A stretch of DNA of 11,204 nt, taken from positions 1 to 11,204 of the forward strand of contig JBIIIP010000100.1 in the NCBI GenBank assembly GCA_044234625.1, given 5' to 3'. Below the pieces are notes generated by a model. That model had not been told where the DNA came from. It ran no database searches and saw only the letters and a list, made by a program, of their open reading frames with translations. This document shows, one piece after another, positions 1 through 7,241 of this stretch; the stretch's first letter is position 1, and every line of letters starts with the position of its first letter. The stretch is from CACORA01 sp044234625 (GTDB lineage Bacteria > Planctomycetota > Planctomycetia > Pirellulales > UBA1268). Position numbers and translations under genes: made by a program.

Positions 1-1790
1 CCTCCCTCCTTGCCGATCGTGCGAAGCGGCCTGCCCTCGGTGTCGTGCACCACCACGCACTGGCGATCTCCCTGACAGGCCACGTACACGCGGCCCTGCC
101 CATCGACCGCGATGCCTGTGGCTGCGTCGAGGCCCTCTGTGATGAAGGGCCGCGGTGGCGCTTCGCCGGCGGGATCGACGGCATGCACCCGCCCGGCCGC
201 CACGGCGTAGAGCCGCTTCCGCGCGGCGTCGTAGGCGAGGTGGCCCGCGCCGGGCAGATCCCACGACTTCACGGGCGCGAACGACTTTTTGTCGAGGGCG
301 ATGATTTTTCCGGGCTTCGCCACAGACACATAGAGGGCCTCGGGGCCGGCGGCGAGACCGGCCACGCCGCTGCCAGCGTTCGGCCAGTCGCCCACCTTCA
401 GGTCGACGCGGTCGCCCGGAAACGTGGTCGAACCGCCGGTGGAGGCGTTGTTCACGAGAATGCCGCCCGACGAGGCGGTGTAGACGCGGCCACCGTCGTA
501 GGCGACCGCGATGTAGTGGCCTCCGAATGGCAACTTGTAGCCCCATTGTTTGCGGCCCTCGGCATCGACGCCGATCAGCGCGAAGCCGGCTTCCCCACTC
601 GTCCACAGGAGGAATGCCTGGCCGTCGGGCCCCGCGGCGGCCGAGACCGGATTGCCGTGGTCTCCGCCCCAACTGCCGCGGCCATCCGCGGTGATCCATG
701 GGGGCGTGCCGGCATTCATCACGCTGGTCACGAAGCGGGGAGTGATCCCCGGGTGCGTGAGAGCCTTCACACGGTAGCGGCCCGGCGCGACGGCGTTGCC
801 GTCGTCGTCGAGACCGTCCCAATACTCCGTCGCTTCACCGCGCGGCCGCCGCGCCTTGGCCAGCAGGGTCCGCACGCTCCGGCCCGCGGCATCGGTGATC
901 GCCAGGCTCATGAAACCTTCTGCGGGATTGATGACGGGCACGGGCAGACCCCAGGAGGGCGCGTCGGCCCGGCCCATGCGGTCGCGTTTGCGCTCCACTG
1001 CGACCTGCTCGGCCAGCCGCGCAGCCGCATCCACCGCGGAGGCGAACCGCAGCTCGCCCCACAGATGCGGCCGCTTGTACATCGCGTTCTCTTCGCGAGT
1101 GATGCAGTCGGAAAAGGCGGCCACCTCGTCAGCGAAAATGCTGAAGTGCGGCTCGACGACGGTGCGCCACGAGGCCCCCGCGTCGGCCCGTGCCCGGAGG
1201 AGATCCCACGGCATGAGCAGTTCAAATGTGTAACCGCCGGGGCGGGCCGCGTACTTCAGCCGGGAGTCGGCGCCCGTCAGCGTCACGGGCTCGGTGAAGT
1301 CGGTGCCGTGGCGCACATCCACCGCGGGCAGTTCCCGCTCCGTGAACTGCCACCACGTCCAGTGAGAAAACTTCCCGTTGGGCGTCTGGAAGCGCATCTG
1401 CATGGCGTCGCCCCGCCAGCCGCGAAACGGATCGCCCAGCGGATTGATCTCGTTTTGCAGCGGCGAATCGTCGGTCACGTCCATGGCAACGAACAAGCCC
1501 TCGTCTCCGTAGGCGAGCGCAAAGCGGCAGGCCCGGAGGTCGCGGCTGTCCGGGTCCTGAAAGATCGTCTGAAACGCCTCGGCCCGCCATTCGCCGAGGT
1601 CGCCGTCGACCGTGATCGGCCGCGTGGTGACGGCCGCCGTGGGATAGGCGGTCACGTGGTCGAGCCGATGGGCCGCGAGTTGGTCCGCCGCTCGCGCGTC
1701 ACCGCTCGACGCCACCCACAGGGCCGCCCACGGGACTACGCACAGGACGGCGCAGGCTTTCTTCAAACGACGCTTGGAGGTTGCTGTCAT
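1..1790 (-). CDS. Secreted CBM9-like / FlgD-like / beta-propeller protein, partial (3' end beyond left edge)
   Basis: One uninterrupted minus-strand frame starts at ATG 1790-1788 and gives about 596 codons before the window ends. It opens with a signal peptide: basic SKRRLKK, a hydrophobic stretch around residues 12-27, then an AxA-like site near DARAAD. Residues about 53-250 resemble the carbohydrate-binding family 9-like/DOMON fold (ITVDGDLGEW, LFVAMDVTDDSP, YTFELLMPW, LWGELRF). Residues about 286-345 look like a FlgD-type Ig module (TEYWDGLDDDGNAVAPGRYRVKA). From about 355 onward there are NHL/PQQ-like propeller strands (AAAGPDGQAFLLW, GIAVDGQGRVYVACQG). A role in binding or processing extracellular carbohydrate is inferred from the CBM9-like domain; no catalytic residues are visible in this part. 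No Shine-Dalgarno is evident. It lies 52 bp downstream of the PA14 gene on the same strand and is probably co-transcribed. Plus-strand frames here are antisense shadows. Confidence 0.85.
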   Translation of the reverse strand, partial: MTATSKRRLKKACAVLCVVPWAALWVASSGDARAADQLAAHRLDHVTAYPTAAVTTRPITVDGDLGEWRAEAFQTIFQDPDSRDLRACRFALAYGDEGLFVAMDVTDDSPLQNEINPLGDPFRGWRGDAMQMRFQTPNGKFSHWTWWQFTERELPAVDVRHGTDFTEPVTLTGADSRLKYAARPGGYTFELLMPWDLLRARADAGASWRTVVEPHFSIFADEVAAFSDCITREENAMYKRPHLWGELRFASAVDAAARLAEQVAVERKRDRMGRADAPSWGLPVPVINPAEGFMSLAITDAAGRSVRTLLAKARRPRGEATEYWDGLDDDGNAVAPGRYRVKALTHPGITPRFVTSVMNAGTPPWITADGRGSWGGDHGNPVSAAAGPDGQAFLLWTSGEAGFALIGVDAEGRKQWGYKLPFGGHYIAVAYDGGRVYTASSGGILVNNASTGGSTTFPGDRVDLKVGDWPNAGSGVAGLAAGPEALYVSVAKPGKIIALDKKSFAPVKSWDLPGAGHLAYDAARKRLYAVAAGRVHAVDPAGEAPPRPFITEGLDAATGIAVDGQGRVYVACQGDRQCVVVHDTEGRPLRTIGKEG

Positions 1791-1842
1791 GCACGAAATC
1801 CAAGAACGGCCGCCGCCGGATCGAGCCGCAAGCCGTCGGATG

Positions 1843-2613
1843 TCAGTTGGCCGAGGCCTTGCCCGCTGGCCCCGTCAGAACCGGCAGCAGCACGAGCGAC
1901 ACACCGCCCCCCAAATCGCGGGCCTCGCCCGCTGGATTCACGTCGGAATAGACTTCGATGCCGGCATCGCGGGCCTTGTCCCAATAGAGAACCTCGACGG
2001 GATAGATGCCGGCCTCGGAAAACTCTGCCCGCCCCATGTACCCGGCATTCTGCGGGCCGTACCATCCGCCTTGGTTGTGGGAATGCACGACCACTCCGCC
2101 GATCGAGATTTCCGCGCCGTCGTCGGCAGGGATGCGAAACGAGAATGTGCCCGCCTGCGGCACCTCAATGAACCCCCTGAACACGAAAATGTTTCGCGAA
2201 CTCATCGTGGCGGCGAGCGGGCCCTCCGTGTCGCCGTCGTCACCCTTCAGGAATTCCCCCAGCGTTGAGTCTTGCGCCGCGACGACGACGCCCTCGAAGC
2301 CGGGCGGGAAATCGATGCTCGTGGATTCGAGCGGCGCTATGGCATCGGGCTTCCGCCCGGAGACGAAGTCGGCTGCGATATCGCGCGAATCGATGCCGGG
2401 CGTTCCCACGGGACGAATCCTGGCGAAGTTGAAGTATTCGGCCTGCAACGGACGCACATCTTCCATCGTCACTTTGGCATCGGGCGGAATCGGTGCGGCC
2501 TGCGGTTCATCGCCGGCCACCGTGCCGCGGCCAACGGCGAGCAAGGCTCCGATCACAAGAAACGATGCGATGCTGTGTTTGCCACGGAGCGGAGAACTGA
2601 CTTCGGGTCGCAT
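1843..2613 (-). CDS. Secreted PA14-domain protein
   Basis: This gene encodes 256 residues from ATG 2613-2611. The frame extends upstream to a TTG at 2673, but the ATG is preferred because it places a normal signal peptide at the N-terminus (basic PLRGKH, hydrophobic SIASFLVIGALLAV, cleavage near TVAG). The second half is a compact PA14-type beta-barrel: FRGFIEVPQAGTFSFRIPA, then DDGAEISIGGVVV, then GIYPVEVLYWDKARDAGIEVY. In PA14 and related modules the DDG-type strand contributes to ligand binding, often to glycans; binding here is inferred. There is no catalytic domain or membrane anchor, so it is likely periplasmic, secreted or cell-surface associated. It is the first gene of a probable two-gene minus-strand unit with the CBM9/propeller gene and diverges from the histidine kinase operon. 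The upstream sequence is pyrimidine-rich, with no obvious Shine-Dalgarno. Confidence 0.82.
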   Translation of the reverse strand: MRPEVSSPLRGKHSIASFLVIGALLAVGRGTVAGDEPQAAPIPPDAKVTMEDVRPLQAEYFNFARIRPVGTPGIDSRDIAADFVSGRKPDAIAPLESTSIDFPPGFEGVVVAAQDSTLGEFLKGDDGDTEGPLAATMSSRNIFVFRGFIEVPQAGTFSFRIPADDGAEISIGGVVVHSHNQGGWYGPQNAGYMGRAEFSEAGIYPVEVLYWDKARDAGIEVYSDVNPAGEARDLGGGVSLVLLPVLTGPAGKASAN

Positions 2614-2832
2614 TGGATTTTCCCGGAGGAAGGAGGATTCGCTGACCGTCAGGATTCCCGAGTCAACGGACAATCTCCGCAGTTTTAACCGAGACTAGAC
2701 GTGGGGCGAGAATCAGTCAAATCCTCCGAGAGCAGGATGCCGGTGGCGGCAGACCTGGGGATGATGGTTTTCCCCGACACGGCCCTCAGGCTGATCCAGC
2801 GGGCCGGTACCATTGCCTGCTGGGCGTGTTGA
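2614..2832. promoter_or_regulatory. Divergent intergenic region between the PA14 and histidine kinase genes
   Basis: This 219 bp stretch must hold the promoters of both divergent units. I see a direct repeat AGGATTC at 2634-2640 and 2651-2657 (17 bp period), with an odd palindrome CTGAC-C-GTCAG between the copies (2642-2652). An octamer GGAGGATT (2632-2639) recurs inverted as AATCCTCC (2720-2727). These could be regulator sites, but they are short and unverified. No convincing -35/-10 pair was found on either strand, and no gene is visible. Confidence 0.35.
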
Positions 2833-5106
2833 ATGGGGAAGTTGCGATACCTCATGTTCATAAGACGTCATCGGTGCATGCGACCGAACCATGCAGCCGC
2901 TTGCGGCGTGCTCGTGTGGCTGGGCCTTGCGCTGCCTGCGGCCTGCCTGCCCCCCGCATCGGTGGCTGCTTCCCCGGAGCCCGAATTGCCGCTGCAGCGC
3001 ATCATCGACGTGCAGAGGCTGCCCGCCGAGGCCTTGGGTTCCACCCTGCCGGTTCGCGTGCGCGGCGTCGTCACGTTTCGCGGCGAAGCCAAGATCGTCA
3101 TCCAGGACGAAACCGGCGGCATCGTCGTCGACTTTGCCGCGGCGGCACAGATGGGCCTGTGGGCGAAGCCCGAATCGCCGGCTGGCATCGAACTGGGCAA
3201 CGAGGTCGAAGTCATCGGGCTTGCGTCGATTCCGTTCATCGCGCCGGGATTGTGGCCGCGCGAGGTCGTGAACCACGGGCCCGGCAGGCTGCCCGCGGTT
3301 CGCAAGACCGATGCGGGGCGTTTCTTCGGCGGGGCCGACAGCTGCATGGTCGTGGAGTTCTCCGGCGTCGTCCATCGCATCCTCGATTCCGATGGCTATT
3401 GGCGGATCATTTTGGAGGCCGATGCGCGGCGATTCTCCGTGTTCGTCTCGAAAACGGTGCTCGCCCAGGCGCTGGGCCTCGGGGAAGAGAACGCCTCCAT
3501 CGCAGGTCTCACCGACAGGCTCGTCGATGCCGTGGTGCGGGTCGCCGGCCCGTCCGTGTCGAGGCCCAGCACCCGCGGCGGCTCCTTCGAGCCGCAGGTG
3601 AATGTGTCGCTCCCCGAATGGTTCACGGTGGTCGAGCCGCCCGCGGGGCCGGCTTTCGCGGCGCCGTTCCTCCCCATCAGCATGCTCTCACGGCAGCATT
3701 TGGGGCTGCGGCCGGGGCACCGGCTGCGCACGAAGGGCGTTGTCGCCCACGCCGTGCCGGGCCGGCTGGTGTTTCTCGAGGGTGGTTGGGCCGGCGTCCG
3801 CGTGGAGACGGAGTCGCCCGAGCGGCTGCGACCGGGTGACGAGGTGGAGGTGGCCGGTTTTCTCGCGTGGCGCGGGCCAGAGGTGGGCCTGACCGATGCC
3901 GTGGTGCGAAAAAACGCCAGCGTGGCGGCGCCTGCGCCGATCAGGCTCCAGAAGCCCTTCGTCTCATCCTTCCCCCCAGCCGGTAGCCGGCTCGTGCAGA
4001 TCGAGGCCTCGCTCTTGGACGTGCGGACGACTCCTGAAGGCGGCGAGCTGACGCTGGCGGCCGATGAAGCGCAGATCAACGCGGTCGTTTCTCCGGAAGT
4101 GTTTTCCGGTGTCCGTGATCTGCAGCCCGGCAGCGTGCTGGCCGTCACCGGGATCGGCGAGGTGTCGTGGCGGTTCGACACCGACCGCTGGCCCGTGCAG
4201 ACGGTCGATGCGATGCGACTCCTCGTTCGCTCTCCCACCGACGTGCGCGTGGTCGAGCCGGCCTCCTTCTGGTCGCCCGCGCGGCTGACGGGCCTGGCCC
4301 TCGTGCTGGCGGGGGGCGTCGCCGTGTCGTTGGCCTGGGTCGCCGCGCTCCGCCGCGAGGTAAGGCGGCAGTCGGCGCTGGCGGTGGCGGAGGCGATGGC
4401 GCGGCGGAGGGCGAGCGACGAATACGAGGTCACGCTCCGCGAGCGCGGGCGGATTGCGGCCGATCTCCACGACACGCTCCTGCAGACGATCACGGGCATC
4501 GGGTATCAGCTGCAGTGCTGCGCGTCCGATGCCGCCGCGGTGCCGTCGGCCGCGCCCGAACACATTCGCGTGGCCCAGTCGCTCGTGGGCCATGCCTCGC
4601 GGCAGCTGCGGAGCACGGTCTGGTCGCTGCGGTCGATGCCCGATCCGCGGCAGCCGTTCGCCGACGCGGTGGGCGACATGGCGCGGCTGCTCGCCGCCGG
4701 CCAGGGGGTGAAGATCGACGTGCTCGTGACGGGGGCTCCGGTGGCGGTTCACGAGACGGTGGCCAGGCAGCTGATGTTCATCGTCCAGGAAGCGCTGCTC
4801 AACGCCATGCATCACGGCAAGGCGGCGAACGTGGTGATCAGTGTCGCGTTCGCCGCGGACGGGGCGGCGGCTGAGATCTCCATCGCCGACGATGGCTGCG
4901 GCTTCGTGCCCTCCCACGCGACGGGGCCGATGGCCGGGCACTTCGGCATCCAGGGGATGCGGGAGCGGGCGGAGTTGCTCAACGGCACGTTCACTCTCGA
5001 CACCGCGGTCGGCCGCGGCACGACGGTGACGGTGAAGGTGCCGATGCCGGGGCACGCCCCGGCGTTGTCTTGGACGGATGATATCTCCACGGAGTCTGCC
5101 GCATGA
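2833..5106 (+). CDS. Membrane sensor histidine kinase (HisKA_3 type) with OB-fold-rich extracytoplasmic sensor
   Basis: The protein has 757 residues from ATG 2833; ATGs at 2854 and 2878 are also possible. The 2878 start would give the most typical signal peptide (CGVLVWLGLALPAAC). Residues about 50-480 lie outside the membrane and contain four strand-rich OB-like units at about 73-145, 171-265, 296-360 and 386-475 (for example VRVRGVVTF with IVIQDETGG, and RTKGVVAHAVPG with GDEVEVAGFL). A transmembrane helix follows at about 485-506, then a short charged linker. The kinase core shows H546 in AADLHDTLLQT, N-box QEALLNAMHHG (N657), G1 box DDGCGF (686-691) and G2 box GHFGIQGMRERAELLNGTF (702 on). 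This matches the LiaS/NarX-like HPK_7 family, which autophosphorylates on that histidine and passes the phosphate to a NarL-type regulator. It overlaps the regulator gene by four bases. I see no HAMP or PAS domain, and the ligand is unknown. Confidence 0.92.
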   Translation: MGKLRYLMFIRRHRCMRPNHAAACGVLVWLGLALPAACLPPASVAASPEPELPLQRIIDVQRLPAEALGSTLPVRVRGVVTFRGEAKIVIQDETGGIVVDFAAAAQMGLWAKPESPAGIELGNEVEVIGLASIPFIAPGLWPREVVNHGPGRLPAVRKTDAGRFFGGADSCMVVEFSGVVHRILDSDGYWRIILEADARRFSVFVSKTVLAQALGLGEENASIAGLTDRLVDAVVRVAGPSVSRPSTRGGSFEPQVNVSLPEWFTVVEPPAGPAFAAPFLPISMLSRQHLGLRPGHRLRTKGVVAHAVPGRLVFLEGGWAGVRVETESPERLRPGDEVEVAGFLAWRGPEVGLTDAVVRKNASVAAPAPIRLQKPFVSSFPPAGSRLVQIEASLLDVRTTPEGGELTLAADEAQINAVVSPEVFSGVRDLQPGSVLAVTGIGEVSWRFDTDRWPVQTVDAMRLLVRSPTDVRVVEPASFWSPARLTGLALVLAGGVAVSLAWVAALRREVRRQSALAVAEAMARRRASDEYEVTLRERGRIAADLHDTLLQTITGIGYQLQCCASDAAAVPSAAPEHIRVAQSLVGHASRQLRSTVWSLRSMPDPRQPFADAVGDMARLLAAGQGVKIDVLVTGAPVAVHETVARQLMFIVQEALLNAMHHGKAANVVISVAFAADGAAAEISIADDGCGFVPSHATGPMAGHFGIQGMRERAELLNGTFTLDTAVGRGTTVTVKVPMPGHAPALSWTDDISTESAA

Positions 5107-5738
5107 AGAACAAGCCGACGATCCGCGTGATGGTGGTCGACGACCATCCGGTCATCAGGCAGGGGCTCGCGCGGCTGCTCGCGATGGAAGAGGATCTGGC
5201 CGTCGTGGCGGAGGTGGCCAGCGGGAAGCAGGCGGTCGCCGAGTGGCCGGCGTGCCGCCCCGACGTGGGTCTCATCGACCTGATCATGCCGGTGATGGAC
5301 GGCGTCGAGACGGCCAAGAAGATCCAGCGGATCGATCCGGAGGCCCGCATCGTGATGCTCTCGTCATCGGAGAATGGCGTCGACGCCGTCCGCGCCGAGC
5401 GGGCGGGTGTGGGCGGCTACGTGACCAAGCAGTGCGACGCCCGGGAGATCGCCGCGGCGATTCGCGAGGTGTATGCCGGCCGCACCCAGGTTCGCCGCGG
5501 ACGGCTGCTGGGCCCCGATCGTGAGGTGTCGAAACTGCTCACGGCGCGGGAGCGCGACGTGCTCATGCTGCTCCGGCATGGGCTGTCGAACGTCGAGATC
5601 GGCCGGCGGCTGGCGATTTCCGACCTGACCGTGAAAACCCATCTCCGCGGGCTCATGACCAAACTCGGCGTGACCGACCGGACGGCCGTGGTGGCCCGGG
5701 CCTTCGACCTCGGCTTGTTGCGGGTCGGCCAGCCCTGA
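5103..5738 (+). CDS. NarL/FixJ-family response regulator
   Basis: The protein has 211 residues. Its ATG overlaps the kinase stop in ATGA, with GGAG at 5091-5094 as a well-placed ribosome-binding site inside the kinase gene. The receiver domain (about 7-122) has the acidic pair D13 D14 in VVDDHP, phosphoacceptor D59 in LIDLIMPVMDG, the switch S87 in IVMLSSSE and K109 in GYVTKQ. The C-terminal LuxR-type helix-turn-helix (about 145-205) shows the expected LTARERDVLMLLRHGLSN start and the recognition segment ISDLTVKTHLRGLMTKLGV. In this family, phosphorylation by the partner kinase exposes the DNA-binding domain for transcription control. Linkage to the upstream kinase gene makes that pairing very likely. 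Target genes are unknown; the divergent secreted-protein genes are candidates only by position. Confidence 0.95.
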   Translation: MKNKPTIRVMVVDDHPVIRQGLARLLAMEEDLAVVAEVASGKQAVAEWPACRPDVGLIDLIMPVMDGVETAKKIQRIDPEARIVMLSSSENGVDAVRAERAGVGGYVTKQCDAREIAAAIREVYAGRTQVRRGRLLGPDREVSKLLTARERDVLMLLRHGLSNVEIGRRLAISDLTVKTHLRGLMTKLGVTDRTAVVARAFDLGLLRVGQP

Positions 5739-5746
5739 CCGTCCGT

Positions 5747-5773
5747 GGAAAAAGCCATCCATGGCCTTTTTCC
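5747..5773. terminator. Probable bidirectional intrinsic terminator between convergent genes
   Basis: GGAAAAAGCC (5747-5756) pairs with GGCCTTTTTCC (5763-5773) with one bulged base, around a small ATCCAT loop. The A-run and T-run flank the GC core, so both strands read as a stem followed by a U-tract. It sits 8 bp after the response regulator stop (5738) and 4 bp before the 3' end of the convergent ATPase gene (5778), exactly where a shared terminator is expected. The stem is short and the loop tight, so efficiency is uncertain. Confidence 0.65.
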
Positions 5774-5777
5774 CCAC

Positions 5778-6980
5778 TCATGGGCCCAAGCTTCCGATCG
5801 GGATGACGGCGACACCGTCGCGGCGCACGTATCCGAATCCATTGCCCGTGATTACGGCAAGCACGGCAGGCTCGCCGCACTTCTTCGTGTCGATCCGTTC
5901 GGCGAATCGCCGCAGCGTTTCGCTTGCCTCGTCAATCGCGGACTGCCCCATCTTCACCTCGAAGGCGCCCCACCGACCATCGCGAGCTTCCACGATCGCA
6001 TCGACTTCCAGTCCGGTGTTGTCGCGGTGATGAAAAACATCGGCATCGGAGGCCTGGGCGTACACCCGCAGATAACGAATCACGAGCGACTCGAATAACA
6101 AGCCGAACAGTTCCATGTCGGAGAGCAGTCGCTCGGGCGAGGCCCGCAGGCTTGCCACGGCCAGTGAAGGATCGACGAAGCGACGTTTCGGCCCCCGCCT
6201 GAGCCTCGATCGCGATCGCAGGTGGGGCGCCCAAGCCGGTTGATTTTCCACGATCATGAGCTGCTCGAGAGCGTCGAGATATCCGCGAACCGTATCGTCA
6301 CCGATTGCGGCATCTCCCGAGCGGGCATCGGCCGCAATCGTCGCTGCTGTCGCAGACGTCGATTCGTTGCGAGCCAATGATCGAAGCAGCCTGCCGATCT
6401 TTGTCGGATCCCGGCGCACTCCATCGACCCGGCTGATATCGGCACGGCGTATTTCGTCGATGTAGCTGCGAACCGCACCGAGCGCCTCGGCGGGCGTCTT
6501 GCCGAGATTTCCGGGCCAGCCACCGACTGCGATCAACTCGGCGATCCCGGGAATTGAAAGCCCGGTATCCGGGGACTTCGAACACCTGCCGTCGAGCAAC
6601 GCCGCGACCGAATTCACACCGGTGCTGCGACCGACCTCAAAGAGCGACATCGGTCGCATGCGCACCCGCGCGAGCCTGCCGGCGCCGGTGTGCCGGGTGA
6701 TGTCGTCGGCGGGAACCGCGGAACCGGTCAGGATGAATTGGCCCGACTGCCCGCGGGCGTCCACTGCCCGCCGGACTTGATTCCAGATCGAGGGGACGAC
6801 CTGCCATGCATCGATGAGCCGCGGCGTATTTCCTTCGAGTACCAGGGACGGCTCGATATCGGCCACTCGGCGTGCCTGCTCGTCCACATCGAGCATGACG
6901 ACGCTCGCCGCCAGCGTTTGGGCGGTGGCGGTCTTTCCGCAGGCCTTCGGCCCTTCGATTACGACGGCCCCGGCGGACAC
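5778..6980 (-). CDS. AAA-type ATPase with DUF4143 C-terminal domain; 5' end interrupted by a stop codon
   Basis: The intact frame gives 400 residues from GTG 6980-6978. Near the N-terminus is a Walker A motif GPKACGKT (10-17). A Walker-B-like strand TPRLIDAWQ and the conserved segment GQFILTGSAVP follow, typical of the AAA_14 ATPases. The C-terminal part (about 200-400) matches DUF4143, with a PD-(D/E)xK-like pattern in GLEVDAIVE and WGAFEVKMG. The cellular role of this widespread family is unclear; some members occur with mobile or defence genes. The GTG start leaves only nine residues before the P-loop, shorter than usual. The upstream codons in the same frame read MPAS-stop-QSRVVEAELRLRLV from ATG 7034, so the natural N-terminus probably began there and was cut by TAA at 7022-7020. 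Translation may restart at GTG 6980 or a nearby CTG, or the gene may be decaying. No partner gene is adjacent. Confidence 0.85.
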   Translation of the reverse strand: MSAGAVVIEGPKACGKTATAQTLAASVVMLDVDEQARRVADIEPSLVLEGNTPRLIDAWQVVPSIWNQVRRAVDARGQSGQFILTGSAVPADDITRHTGAGRLARVRMRPMSLFEVGRSTGVNSVAALLDGRCSKSPDTGLSIPGIAELIAVGGWPGNLGKTPAEALGAVRSYIDEIRRADISRVDGVRRDPTKIGRLLRSLARNESTSATAATIAADARSGDAAIGDDTVRGYLDALEQLMIVENQPAWAPHLRSRSRLRRGPKRRFVDPSLAVASLRASPERLLSDMELFGLLFESLVIRYLRVYAQASDADVFHHRDNTGLEVDAIVEARDGRWGAFEVKMGQSAIDEASETLRRFAERIDTKKCGEPAVLAVITGNGFGYVRRDGVAVIPIGSLGP

Positions 6981-7101
6981 CAGCCGGAGCCGCAGTTCCG
7001 CTTCGACGACGCGGGATTGTTAAGAAGCTGGCATGGCATTTATGTCATATTCCAGCGATGACGAAGCCTCCTCATCGACCAGCAGTCGTCCTTATGAAAC
7101 G

Positions 7102-7131
7102 ATTCTAACTGGCATTTTGCAATGTTTTCAG
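7102..7131 (-). promoter_or_regulatory. Candidate promoter for the ATPase gene, overlapped by TTGCAAAA repeats
   Basis: Read on the minus strand, CTGAAA (7131-7126; four of six matches to the -35 consensus) lies 18 bp from TAGAAT (7107-7102; five of six matches to the -10). This gives a leader of roughly 60 nt before ATG 7034. Two copies of TTGCAAAA (plus strand TTTTGCAA at 7115-7122 and 7138-7145) lie 23 bp apart, one in the spacer and one just upstream of the -35. That is a common operator layout. This is pattern matching only, and planctomycete promoters are poorly defined. Confidence 0.3.
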
Positions 7132-7153
7132 CACGGCTTTTGCAACACTCCAG

Positions 7154-7195
7154 AGCCCCCGCCCGCCGCCATGGGCGAGCCCCGGGGCGGGGGCT
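7154..7195. repeat. GC-rich inverted repeat upstream of the dehydrogenase-cytochrome gene
   Basis: AGCCCCCGCCC (7154-7164) is perfectly complemented by GGGCGGGGGCT (7185-7195), enclosing a 20-base GC-rich spacer. It is followed at once by TATAGT (7195-7200), a possible -10 hexamer without a recognisable -35, and then 41 bp to ATG 7242. It may be a mobile palindrome, a terminator lacking a T-run, or a leader or promoter structure. I cannot choose between these from one copy. Confidence 0.55.
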
Positions 7196-7241
7196 ATAGT
7201 TAAGGGAGTCAAGGATTTCCCGCGACCCCGCATCCAAGCAC

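Noticed and set aside
45..2171. Plus-strand open frame of 708 codons
   Set aside because: It is antisense to the minus-strand CBM9/propeller and PA14 genes, which have signal peptides and recognisable domains. The plus frame has no domain pattern and is rich in Arg, Gly, Ala and His, as expected of a GC-rich shadow frame.
3396..4499. Minus-strand open frame of 367 codons inside the kinase gene
   Set aside because: Ser/Thr/Arg-rich composition, no motif, and fully covered by the strongly supported kinase frame.
5747..5773. Palindrome at the operon end as a regulator site
   Set aside because: Its place between two convergent 3' ends and the flanking A and T runs fit a shared intrinsic terminator better.
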